From positions 7,481,969 through 7,545,968 of the forward strand of contig OX352762.1 in assembly GCA_947095585.1 (NCBI GenBank): a stretch of 64,000 nucleotides of DNA. The letters run 5' to 3'. The DNA is from Nephrocerus scutellatus (lineage: Eukaryota > Arthropoda > Insecta > Diptera > Pipunculidae). Both the position numbers and the translations under genes were made by a program. Below the pieces are notes generated by a model. That model worked only from the letters and a program-made list of their open reading frames with translations, searched no databases and was not told where the DNA came from. Shown in pieces: positions 11,501 to 21,127 of this stretch (positions are counted from its first letter, which is position 1; every line of letters begins with the position of its first letter).

Positions 11501-13975
11501 CTTGAAACGCACTGGCATAAAATCAATCACCAACCCAGTGCAGTGTAGTGTAGTTTCGGGGTTGCTTTTGCACATGGTGCTTAATAGCATGGGGTGTTTG
11601 TGCCTATTTTCCTTTCTTTTTGCTACTCGTTTTCGTAGGCAATGGTGCTGAACGTGCTAGTGAATCGTTTTTCTTTACGGAACAATTCGATGGCCCAGTG
11701 CGTAGGGTTCTCTGCTCTGTTGTCTGTAGCGGGGTGGATGGTGTGATTGCATTGACAGTCGCTCAAGGCTCAACTGCAACTGTTAAAAAGGCAGTGGTTT
11801 GGGTGCTGTCATTGTTCCTTTGCATCATTCTTTTACGATCAAGTCGGAGTGTGTCCTATGTGTGGTGTCCGTGTCCTCAACAGCCCAGCCAAAGAATTTG
11901 GAGAGCTGGAACTGTTGTATGCAGTGCATGAGGCAGTTTGAAGATCTAATTCTTTGGCAATCGAGGAATGGATTGTGAGTGTTTGTGTCTTCTTGTGGTT
12001 TGACTCCTTTTGTCGTGAAGGCATAACACTGGCGACAATTTTTGTCAATAATCAATTGAAGAACATCTATTTCTCAGTTCGGTTAAAAGAAAGTGGAAGC
12101 GGTTCTCGCTCTATGTACAGTTCTAGTTCACGGACAAGATTCTTCTCCGAGGCTGATTTCTTTCGCCGGTGAACTGTTTTTTCATATCTTCTGAGCTCTT
12201 TATATTGATCTTCGCGTGCCCGCGTTCTATGAGATTGTTGCATTGCTCGTTACGCAACATTCAGTTGCTACCTTACATTCGTCGTCGAACCAGTCGTTCC
12301 GATCTCTACGACTACTGCCTAAGATGGAGTCAGCAGTATTAATGACAGTATTCTTAAAGCGTATCCATTTGTCTTCTACGCCCGACATCTCAGCCCCAGG
12401 ACTTACTCTCCCTGCATTGAGGGCGAGTCCTATCGCTTGACCATAGTTGTTTCTGGACTTTTCGTTGCGAAGGGCAGAGGTGTTGATTCCAATCTTATTC
12501 GCGGATGCTCTCTTTCTTGATGATGCAATCCGCGCTCGGAGCACTACACCAACAAGATAGTGGTCTGAGTCGACGTTGGCACTTCGGTACGTTCGTACCG
12601 TCATCAGGCTCGGGTTGTGGCGGTGGTCTATCAACACGTGGTCTATCCTCTAGTTGCAACTGGCTCCATCGCGAGTTGGCTTTGGGGATATTTTTACTGG
12701 CTCCCTACCTAATTTGGCATTCATATCCCCCAGAATGATTTTTACATCATACTGAGAGCAGGCATGGAGTTCCCCTTCGACTGATTCAAAGAATTCTTCT
12801 TTTTCGTTATCTGGGGAATCCTCTGTAGGTGCGTGAACGTTTATGAGGCTTATGTTTTTAAATTTGCCCCGCACGTGAACGATGCATAGCCGTTTATTTA
12901 TTGCTTTAAAACCGCTAACGGTGGGTTTCATTCTTTTGCTGACTAGAAACCCAACCCCGAGTACATTATGTCTTGCATGTCAGCTGTAATATATGTCATA
13001 TTCTGATTTTTGTAAGACACCATTCCCCGTCCACCGCGTCTCCTGGATTGCTGTTATGTCAGCATTATATTTGGACAGTTATCGGCTAGATGCTGTGCAG
13101 CTCGAGCTCACTATACACGTGAGCGTACGTTCCATGAGAAAATTCTTAAATCGTTTAGACGTTTTCGTTTTCGGTTGGTTTCCGTAATAACGTTTTTTAA
13201 CAGACGAAGTTATTGGCTCCGCGCCAACCTTACTTTGAAGGGACTAGCCCGAACATTCAGCTTTTCCTGTGTTGGAGAAAAATTACCGGCGACCACCAGG
13301 TGGAGGTTTGATCGCACTTCCAGCAGTTAACAGATAGTTACGGCCAATTGCAATTCTGATGCATTTTGTGTTATTCCGCTGATGGCTGACCGCCTTTATG
13401 TTACAAATTTCAGCTTCACTTCACACAACAAATGATTTTCTCCCTCATGAAAGCGCTATTTTCTGAACATTCGTCACATTTCAATTCAATGTCGTGACGA
13501 CTGTGCCAGCTAAATGAACTCTTCTCTCACTCTACATTTATTGCTACTAATTCTTTGCTAACCACAAATACCTATGCCAATCTATGTATAAAAAACACAA
13601 AACAAACAAAAAAAAATCATAAAAACCAGATGCTGTTGTGGATTTTGTCGAATATTGCCAATGTGTTGTTTCAGTGGATTCCTGCGCTCTGACATTCTAA
13701 TTGGGACGGTGAACGTAAAATTGCAGCCGCTCGAGACCAAGTGTGACATACATGATACATTTGATGTGAGTAGACAAAGTAGTAGTAAATTAACATTACT
13801 CTGAAAGAAAAAGTAGAGGAACTTAACATTAATACCTGACCAATTCTCATTACAGCTCATGGATGGACGAAAAGTTGTTGGCGGAAAACTGGAAATCAAA
13901 GTGCGAGCTCGTAATCCAATTTTGACAAAGCAAATAGAACACATCAACGAGAAGTGGCTGGTATTGGACTCATAG
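8518..13975 (+). CDS. l(2)gd1: Lethal (2) giant discs 1 homologue (CC2D1A/B family)
   Basis: Cytosolic ESCRT-III/Shrub-binding protein that controls endosomal sorting and prevents ligand-independent Notch activation in Drosophila (known for the family). Eight exons: 8518-8574, 8641-10257, 10310-10461, 10524-10625, 10703-10880, 10953-11104, 13675-13765 and 13856-13975; all joins are in frame and give 822 aa, close to the fly protein. The N-terminus MFARKKPEPTKQRKH is followed by FGLTDIPDDFDPS. Four DM14 repeats lie at about residues 140-198, 265-325, 373-431 and 502-560, each with an RxxxYK...AK...ARRF-like core and ending in a DMPP/ELPAPP-type motif. A C2 domain follows at about 665-805 and ends in WLVLDS. 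Intron 6 (11105-13674) is enlarged by an RTE retroelement fragment and has a weak donor (GTAGGA). It converges on the iduronidase gene, with 163 bp between stop codons. Confidence 0.95.
11105..12226. other. Intron 6 of l(2)gd1, unassigned left part
   Basis: No coding exon recognised. Around 12178-12215 a CTCTTTATATTGATCTTCGC segment resembles the leader of repeat family A, but the tandem units do not follow. Confidence 0.35.
12227..13190 (-). pseudogene. RTE-clade retrotransposon endonuclease fragment inside an intron
   Basis: Leftward fragment of an RTE-type LINE lying antisense in intron 6 of l(2)gd1. From the right end it reads LRIFSWNVRS near 13140, then ADITAIQETRWTGNGVLQ, NVLGVGFLVSKRM, the segment ISLINVHAPTEDSP, IILGDMNAKLGRE and VDSDHYLVGVVLRARI, followed by the linker up to a DRNDWFDDEC segment. 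The endonuclease catalytic blocks (SWN, QETRW, GDMN, SDH) are all recognisable, but frameshifts interrupt it and the reverse transcriptase half is absent. Loss of the 3' part is unusual, because LINE copies are normally truncated at the 5' end; a later deletion is the simplest explanation. Confidence 0.85.
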
Positions 13976-14138
13976 AGTGGTGCTGTTTTTGGCTGCTGGT
14001 TTATTTTTTTTTTACAAATTATCGTTAAAATCGCGCTTTATTATTCGTTGCTTAATATTATAATATAGATATATATATACACTTTATATTTAATTTAATT
14101 TTATTATTCGCTTAAAAGAGAAAAACTAAATTAAATTT

Positions 14139-16298
14139 TTAATTTTTGTATTCAACTCGTTTGGAGAATTTGCTGTGCCTGTTGAAAACGTCGACGCTGC
14201 GTATTTTGTAGAATCCTGTAAAATAAGCGAATATAAAAGAATACATATATTTAGGAATATTTGCAAGACATACCAAAAATTTGGCCATTCTCTGGTGCAA
14301 AGTGAAATGAAAGGAATGGCACATGCCATCCGCTAGAGATTTTATTCCATTTGGATGGTTTAGAATCGATGCAAAACCAAACCTCATAGGTTTTCAGGCA
14401 TCGATTGTCGTCATTTGTGGTGGTAACATTTTCCTTTTCCTTCCATGTAAGAAGTATTTCACCCGCTGTGACTTGGGTTATTTGTAGGCTATGTGGTTTA
14501 CTGGCGAGGCCAGTGCGATTACTGCAAACTCGCAAAAGCATTAACCAGGGCTTACGTAGGCTTACGTTTAATCGTAAATAAGGCGCCTGAACAATTCCAA
14601 TTGAGTGTAAGTCAGGCGTTTGACATCGGCGCATTGCTTGGCGCACTGTTGCGTTGGGATAGGGTGGTCGACCGTACAGCTTCCACACGAATGCAGGATC
14701 TGTGCGGCCGTGCTCTAGAATTTCACTGATGTATGCATAGGTTTCGTCACCAGGCATAGGAATATGCATTGTAAACCGTATCTTACGAGGTGTAGAGCTG
14801 TTGTTCCAATCGGATAGCAAAACCCAACTATGGGAAATGCGCGAGTTTTTCTCAGAAAACGATTTTACAAAGCGTATATCACCGCCAGCTTTCAATTTTA
14901 CAGTTTTCACATCTGTGGCCATTACACCTAAGTGACCAAGCATGCCAAGAGCTGCATATACAGGCTTTTGAATAAATTGCGAGTACACTGGATTCGAGAG
15001 ATTCATTCGAAAATGTGCAAACAGTGTTCTCTGGGAGAACTCATACGGATGGTAGCTGATGAACGCGTTGTCATGGCTAAGCGATTCGAAACGACGAAAC
15101 TCTATGCTGTTTAGCATTGCTGTCCAGTGATCGAAGATGATTGAAACCAAGGCAACAGCGTAACGAACATCCGCCTGGAATGGGCGTGGCACTGACCAGC
15201 CGGATATGGGATCAGCTTCGCTGTTGAAAACTTATGAATGTTTCTTTAATTTGCCTGAGAAAAAAAAACCTACTCATTCGCAACTGGCATTTCGATTAGT
15301 TGCGGGAATCTTGAGACAATCGCCTGTAACAGTTCTTTTCCACCGTCCAGCACTTCACCGGAATCTCGATGGCCTTTTCGATGGAAAGTGAGGACGTCAA
15401 TGGGACAGATCGACATATTGCGACTACATCTTTCTAATATAGACCAGCAGAGAGGATGCTTTGCTATGGATTTAAACAAACCAGCCGGTCCACGAAGTTT
15501 GAAGTAAATGTCTTCGAGTGGTGTGCGTCCAGCAGCGTCTAGACCACGACGCAATGAAATAAGATGCGTATTGTAATCTGCAAAAGAGTCTATTAAGTGC
15601 TGATACAAAATACGAAAATACGGGAGTTTCAGCGAAAGAAAAACAAGTAAGCTTGCTAACTTCCACTTCCGTACCATCGACAGTAAAGTTGAGAACATTG
15701 TAGGTATGTAAATCCGGTTCATTCCACGACTCAAATCTCCAGCAAAGTAATTTATTCTTCTGTAGCAAATCTGCATTAAAAAGAACTTTTTACCATATTT
15801 TTTATTCGGAAACATTTACTTACTTAAATACCTTTTTGCCACTTGAAACGTTAGATCCTCCCAGAGAAATCCATTACCCAGCCCTTTGCCCCCTGAGAAT
15901 ACACCACCAGGATTTCCCATCAGCTCAAAACCAACACATAATCCAGCATCATCTAGATTATTGATGAACGTGTCCAACTGGGTAAAGTCATACTTTGGAA
16001 TTCCATGCTCCTCGAACTTGACGAATTGTATCAGCTCCAGAAGCCAATGTATGCGAATATGCGTTATGGCACCATTTGGCAGTGCTCCAATCAGCTTTAT
16101 ACTGTGTTGAACTTCATCCGACAAGAGTGATGCAGAGATGTCATCAAATGTAATACGTCCTGATGGACAGAAACCTGTGCTTGTCCAAAAATGCGGTAAC
16201 TTGTAGTACTTTTCGTTAGAAGAGAAATTGCGCTGTGACGATACAAGATGTAGAACTCCTAACAACAGAAAGGTGCACAACGACATTTTCCCGACCAT
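14139..16298 (-). CDS. IDUA: Alpha-L-iduronidase (glycoside hydrolase family 39)
   Basis: Lysosomal enzyme that removes terminal alpha-L-iduronic acid from dermatan and heparan sulfate. Five minus-strand exons: 15824-16298, 15661-15770, 15274-15599, 14274-15220 and 14139-14215, giving 644 aa (human enzyme 653). An N-terminal signal peptide (MVGKMSLCTFLLLGVLHLVS) precedes HFWTSTGFCPSG, a family landmark. The acid/base glutamate is E176 in FESWNEPDLH and the nucleophile is E305 in NDEADP, which is split across exons 3 and 4. FHRKGHRDSG and the C-terminal fibronectin-like segment ending GFYKIRSVDVFNRHSKFS fit the family. The acceptor of exon 3 was chosen by frame and homology and is the least certain junction. 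Its 3' end converges on l(2)gd1; a minus-strand AATAAA lies at 14037-14042, beyond the l(2)gd1 stop. Confidence 0.93.
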
Positions 16299-16309
16299 GT
16301 TTGGTGCAG

Positions 16310-16535
16310 TTGGAATTAGGGTGACCAGACGACGATTTTCGATTTGGGGTAAGATAAATGCTATAAATATCTATATAAAAGAACCCAACATGCGGTGGTA
16401 ACAGGAAGGCAGTATTTCGTGTGTGCGGGTTGCGAAGCGCCCGGGATCAGCTAGTCTAATATATAAAACTAAATGTATCTATGTCCGTATGGACTCCAAA
16501 ACGGCTGCACCGATTTTGATGAAATTTGCAGGTAA
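16310..16535 (+). mobile_element. Possible Helitron-like ends
   Basis: GCGGGTTGCGAAGCGCCC followed by GGGATCAGCTAGT at about 16427-16456 resembles a Helitron 3' end (GC-rich short stem, CTAG, then T). Immediately downstream, TCTAATATATAAAACT and the phrase ACGGCTGCACCGATTTTGAT resemble 5' ends of insect Helitrons. This rests on motif resemblance only; no Rep/helicase coding sequence is present. Confidence 0.35.
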
Positions 16536-16540
16536 TCTTC

Positions 16541-16991
16541 AGATTAGCCCAGCGGGTAATTCTGTGAAGGTTTGGTAGCGATCGGATCAACAGGTGGCGC
16601 TGGGATTCCTTTTTTCTTATTTATATAGCGATTTGGATCAAATTCACGCCATATAATATTTAAATCAAAATAAAGTCTTTGGCCTAATTTGGACCTAGTT
16701 GTGGGCACAACACGACTTTCTTTTACGGACGGGACCGGAATCTTTTCATTAAAGGTATAGGTATAGTATGAAAGATTAGCCCAGCGGGTAATTCTGTGAA
16801 GGTTTGGTAGCGATCGGATCAACAGGTGGCGCTGGGATTCCTTTTTTCTTATTTATATAGCGATTTGGATCAAATTCACGTCATATAATACTTAAATCAA
16901 AATAAAGTCTTTGGCCTAATTTGGACCTAGTTGTGGGCACAACACGACTTTCTTTTACGGACGGGACCGGAATCTTTTCATTAAAGGTATA
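16541..16991. repeat. Near-identical 232-bp tandem duplication
   Basis: Two head-to-tail copies, 16541-16772 and 16773-16991, beginning AGATTAGCCCAGCGGGTAAT. They contain CAACAGGTGGCGCTGGGATT and end with the TGTGGGCACAACACGACTTT block of repeat family B. Only a few substitutions separate them, so the duplication is recent. It lies in the divergent promoter region between the iduronidase and Coq3 genes. Confidence 0.95.
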
Positions 16992-17215
16992 TTGTTTTTT
17001 TTTTTTTTTTTATTTTATTATTTTGTTTTTTGTTTAAATTTCTTTGCAATTAACAGATTTCTCCTTAGTGCTATTCTTTTTGAGTTATTTGCAAAAACTT
17101 GAAAAACTGTCTGAGTAAACTGTTACTTCCGGCTGTCAGATTTCCGTTAAAATCATCTGGCCCCTCACAATTTATGTAAAAAGCATAAATACTTCAGCTA
17201 GTTATATATAAAATA
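16920..17215 (+). repeat. Repeat family B, copy 1
   Basis: Begins GTGGGCACAACACGACTTTC, then TTTTACGGACGGGACCGGAA, followed after an A/T-rich tract by ACAGATTTCTCC, TTTTTGAGTTATTTGC, AAAAACTGTCTGAGTAAACT, CTGTCAGATTTCCGT and CCCCTCACAATTTATGTAAA. The same ordered blocks appear at 20440-20830, 28468-29190 and 48220-48530. Non-coding. Confidence 0.85.
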
Positions 17216-17745
17216 CTAAAATTGAGGTATAACACTCTAAAATTAATCTATTTAAGGGCGATACCTATCAATTATTACAATAAAAACCAGTTTTAATATT
17301 TAACTACCGAAAAAATATTTTGACGTTACGCGTACCCGTAAAATGAAAAATGGTAGACTAATGTCGTTTTGGAAACCGTTTTTAGTTGGAGGTATCAGTT
17401 GTTTTCAGCAAATCGAACATGAAAAGCGAGAATATTTTGTCGACATTGTTTGGTTCCATGTGTGAGTGTCTCTAATATGTATTCCTTAATAAAAGACACA
17501 AAAAAGGAAATCCGAACTCTGGCATTTAAATTATCTCTCTGATTACTCCGAAATCAAAAAACAAACGCCCTATCACTTATCTTTGTTATAATCTTTAAAG
17601 ACTGGCAGCACTATTTAGGCAAAATATTCGCAAAAAAATGTAAATGTCAAACGAAATACTGTCAAGAGTGTTAAGTGTCAAACGTTAAAAACAAATACGC
17701 AAATAAACAAACGCAGTTATTTATTTTTAAAATTTTCTCCAAAAT
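17216..17745. promoter_or_regulatory. 5' flank of Coq3
   Basis: AT-rich. Two TGTCAAA heptamers lie at 17645-17651 and 17676-17682, about 65-100 bases upstream of the Coq3 start codon, with a further CTGTCAAG between them. A fragment resembling repeat family D (AAATCGAACATGAAAAGCGA) lies near 17409-17428. Confidence 0.35.
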
Positions 17746-18838
17746 ATGGCGCTTTACATTTGCAACGTTGTTCGGAAATTAATTGCTGGTGCTGGATCAT
17801 GGTAAGCTTCAGCACAGCACATATTGCTGTATTTTTATAAACTTGCACTTCCTAGTAAAACCCGAAACTGCCGCCAATTACGCTTGTATACGACGGGTCA
17901 TCCAAAAGGACAATCCACCGGTTCCACAGACGCCGGAGAAGTTGAACATCATGCAAAATTAGCATCCGAGTGGTGGGATCCATATGGTCCCGTACGAGGA
18001 TTACATGCAATGAACGAAATAAGGTTGTTGGTTGTTGGATAATGGCAACAGTTTTAACTTAAATATACATTCCTAGAGTTCCATTTATTCGTGATGGCAT
18101 CATTGCTCGTGGTTCTGTAGAATCATCGCTTCGGTATACACCCAAAGTTCTGCAAGGTCAGCGCATTCTCGAGGTGGGTTGTGGGGCAGGAATATTAACT
18201 GAACGTCTCGCAGGGATTCATGCAAATGTTACTGGAATCGATTTAAGCGATAAATTAATCCAAACCGCCAAAGAACATGTAGCTTCAAACAATCCGGAAA
18301 TAAGTTCACGTATAACGTATAAAATTGAGCCAATCTCTGTGCATGCCCAAGAAAACATGGAAACATATGACGCAGTCGTAGTGTCTGAAGTTTTGGAGCA
18401 TGTCACCGACAAAGCAACTTTTCTAACGTCCTGTGTTGATACCCTTAAGGTAATGATCAATACATTCGATACCGTAAAGTAGAGGACAATTGTTTTTTTA
18501 GCCTGGTGGTTCAATATTCATAACAACACTCAGCAAATCTGCTCCCATGTGGTTGAGTGGAGTATTGCTAGCAGAGTACGTTTTAAATTTAGTACCAAAA
18601 GGAACACATCATTGGGACAAATTGATTTCGCCTATCGATGTACAGCGCATCTTGGATGCATGTGAGTTAATGTGAAATATCACTTTGCATGATATATGTC
18701 TCGTTTATTTCCCGTGCAGTGAATTGTCAGACTGTTTTAGTTAATGGATGTTTATATGAATTCTGGAAAAATTCCTGGAAGTGGACCAATTCTACGAACA
18801 TGTGCTACGCACTGCAAGCCATCAAACAGGGTACTTAA
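17746..18838 (+). CDS. Coq3: Ubiquinone biosynthesis O-methyltransferase, mitochondrial
   Basis: SAM-dependent methyltransferase that carries out the O-methylation steps of coenzyme Q synthesis on the matrix face of the mitochondrial inner membrane. Five exons: 17746-17801, 17856-18023, 18077-18449, 18502-18661 and 18720-18838, giving 291 aa. A basic N-terminal leader (MALYICNVVRKLI) fits mitochondrial import. Family landmarks are EVEHHAKLASEWWDPYGPVR near residue 45-65, LHAMNEIRVPFIRDG, SAM motif I RILEVGCGAGILTERLA, the GIDLSDKLI block, VVVSEVLEHV, PGGSIFITTLSKS and PKGTHHWDKLISP. All introns are short (about 50-60 bp) with standard borders. The gene converges on Mpp6 with 94 bp between stop codons. 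Confidence 0.95.
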
Positions 18839-18932
18839 AGCATGAGAGAGGTCAAGAAAAATTAACATTTAACAAGTACTAGATTTTTTTAATTCTGAAT
18901 GTAATGCAATAACAAAAATTAAAAATAGTGAA

Positions 18933-19406
18933 TCAGTCATCTACTCGTGGTTTTTGAAACTTTGTCTTTTTGTTTTTATATCTTAGCGTTGTTTCTTTGT
19001 TGTTATCTCCGCTCCGTTTTTTCAGGAACTTCTTTTCCATTGTCTTGGCTGCGGCTGGAGCATGACTTGCGTAAAATGCAGCCATATCCCTATCGCTGAC
19101 TTCTGTTGGCTGTTGAGGTCGTTTGCGTTGCTCCAGCTCTGCACGCTCCAACTCCAGAAGTCTTTCGATTTCTGGATTCATGCCCCGGAAGCTAAGTCGG
19201 CCCTCGATTAAACCTTCGCAGTGAATATAACTCGGCTCAATAATAAAATTAGAGCTCTGGTTAAGCATTTTCTCTGTAATTTCGCTGGAGTACATTGCTC
19301 GTCCCTCGGCGTCTTCAGTTTCTTTGTCAACGAGCGCTTTAGTTCGCCGCATAAACTTCATTTCAAGGATTCCCTTGGAAAGACGAGGTCGTGCGTTCTT
19401 TGACAT
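18933..19406 (-). CDS. Mpp6: M-phase phosphoprotein 6 homologue (exosome cofactor)
   Basis: Small nuclear RNA-binding protein that helps the RNA exosome trim pre-rRNA, notably the 3' end of 5.8S (known for the family). Intronless, 157 aa. The N-terminal block RLSKGILEMKFMRRTK matches the conserved RLSKNLLRMKFM motif of MPHOSPH6. FIIEPSYIHCEGLIEGRLSF continues into RGMNPEIERL, corresponding to the human GRMSFRGFNPEVEKL motif. The tail KKFLKKRSGDNNKE and the basic C-terminus are typical. In Drosophila the Mpp6, Coq3 and Noc2 homologues are, as I recall, near neighbours, which would make this trio conserved synteny. Confidence 0.9.
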   Translation of the reverse strand: MSKNARPRLSKGILEMKFMRRTKALVDKETEDAEGRAMYSSEITEKMLNQSSNFIIEPSYIHCEGLIEGRLSFRGMNPEIERLLELERAELEQRKRPQQPTEVSDRDMAAFYASHAPAAAKTMEKKFLKKRSGDNNKETTLRYKNKKTKFQKPRVDD

Positions 19407-19929
19407 TTTTAATAAAATTTATTTTTTAACAACACCAACAATTAGTTAAAATGGAGGAATCGGTAAAGCGACCGCGACAAATTGAATTGTAAATAATTTG
19501 TTGAGATTTATGAATGGCCTGGCCTGGCCTGCTGGTCCTGAACTGTCATCACATTTATCAGAAATGTCAAATACAAATTGGATATTTGTTTAGCTTCGTT
19601 AAACATTAGGGCCCATTAGGTCTGTTCCCGGACTCAAATATAATATTAATATTTGACGAGACAAATCATTAGGGTCCAAGGAATAGCTTCTCGCGACCAT
19701 TTGTGTTGCGCAAGTATATTTTTTGACACAAATGGAAGCGACCTACAGTTTAAGGCCGGATCCGAACGGCGAATTTAGAAACGTTCCGTGACAAGTTATT
19801 ACTCTCGGAGAGGTGGGACAGCGTGAAAAATACTTTTGGTGTTACTGGAATTCGAACCACGAACCTCCTGCTCAAATATAAAAATATGCGAAAAATTATT
19901 TTTCATTTTGTTGATTATACTACAAAAAA
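19407..19929. other. 5' flank of Mpp6
   Basis: Intergenic. TGTCAAA lies at 19565-19571 and GGCCTGGCCTGGCCTG at about 19517-19532 forms a short direct repeat. A minus-strand GTGGTTCGAATTCC at about 19847-19860 resembles a Pol III B box but no A box or tRNA fold was found. Confidence 0.35.
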
Positions 19930-20390
19930 TCACCCGCTCTCGAAATATAAGTAAAAGAGAGCGGAAAATAGAGAATAAGTTAATTTCCCATCCATACAAA
20001 TTTTACAAACTTTTACTTCGAAAAATTCTGTGAAAAAACTATCAAAAACCAATTTAATGATGTAACGTTTGCTTGAATTTTTTCTTCTCTGGTAGAGTGC
20101 ACATCTTTTTTTGGTGACAAGCGAACTAGCACGTTTTTTGTGTGTATTTGTGTCGAAACGATTGCACAAATCCGATGATGATGATGAGAATGATAACAAA
20201 AGTTTTTATTTTCAAATTGTAGCACAAGCAAACCAACCAAGTGGAGTTTTGTGAAGTTGAGTGCAATATTTTGTGCTTCAATCAATCAAAAGAACGACAG
20301 ATTACTAACTCGTAAATATCGAATTTTGGCGTAAGGGATTTTGACAGAGTCTGTCATCATAAATTTTTTTTTAATGCGTGAGAGATTTTT
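19930..20390. repeat. Repeat family C, copy 1
   Basis: Ordered blocks shared with 47570-48080: an AAAAGAGAGCGGAAAATAGA-like start, AATTTCCCATCCATACAAAT-like sequence, TTCTGTGA, GAGTGCAC, TAGCACGTTTT, GATTTGTGTCGA-like sequence, a GATGATGATGAGAATGATA-like stretch, GTGCA, then TTTTGGCGTAAGGGATTTTG followed by ACAG and TCTG. No open frame is conserved between copies, so it is non-coding. In both places it is followed within a few hundred bases by a family B copy. Confidence 0.8.
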
Positions 20391-20439
20391 ATGCCAATTT
20401 TCTTACTTTCTTTTCTTATTGAATATTTTTTGAAATTTT

Positions 20440-20830
20440 TTTGAAATAATTTTTTTAATTTTTTTTATTTTGTTTTTGGTTTAGCTTTCTCTTGCACCTA
20501 ACAGATTTCTCCTAAGTGCTATACTTTTTGACTTTATGACTCGAAAAACTGTCTAATTAAACTATCACTTCCGGTTTTCAGATTTCCGTCATAATCATCC
20601 GACGCCTCAGAATTTATGTAAAAAGCTTAAATATAAATTTTCATCATCATATGTTCAACTCTCTGGGCTGTAGACTGGACGCAGACAGACAGACAAACCG
20701 AGGTTTTTTTGCTTTATCTGACTATTACTCAGGTAATGGGTAAATGTGCAAAAATCCCGAGTTGGAAAATTTTTATGATTACTATACTTCCTTTTACTAT
20801 GTCAAAGAAAGTAAAAAAAAGAAAAAAAGA
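20440..20830 (+). repeat. Repeat family B, copy 2
   Basis: Contains AACAGATTTCTCCTAAGTGC, AAAAACTGTCTAATTAAACT, CAGATTTCCGTCATAATCAT, AATTTATGTAAAAAGCTTAA, a CAGACAGACAGACAAACCGA tract, AGGTAATGGGTAAATGTGCA and AAAAATCCCGAGTT. It ends near TACTTCCTTTTACTATGTCA and AAGAAAGTAAA. The 5' block with ACAACACGACTTTC is missing. This is the most complete 3' end in the window. Confidence 0.85.
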
Positions 20831-21127
20831 AAGTGGAATTAACCTTTAATTCAATCTCAGTGAACACGTCTATGTTTCACAGAGCTGTCATTTTAAGGAC
20901 AACGCAAGCGCAAAGCAAAGACTAAAGACAATCAGAATTGTTTTTGGTCGGCAAACGCAAACGCACATGGTCAACTGACAGCTCTACTGTGACCTATTAG
21001 CTACAGCTATTAAAATTACATTTTTTGGTAGATTTACTAGTTTTTGGTAATATATTAATTAATAAAAACAATTTGTTTAAATAGTTTGTGATAATCATAA
21101 TTTCGTTTCCTCCACAGCAAGTACACA
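20831..21127. promoter_or_regulatory. 5' flank/leader of Noc2
   Basis: Short upstream region of the Noc2 homologue. A pyrimidine-containing TTTCCTCCACAG at about 21107-21118, just before the start codon, could be a 3' splice site for a 5' UTR intron. Two AGAGCTGTCA/TGACAGCTCT motifs face each other at about 20881-20890 and 20976-20985. Confidence 0.35.

Noticed and set aside
19847..19860. B-box-like GTGGTTCGAATTCC on the minus strand
   Set aside because: No A box at the right distance and no cloverleaf could be drawn, so neither tRNA nor SINE is claimed.
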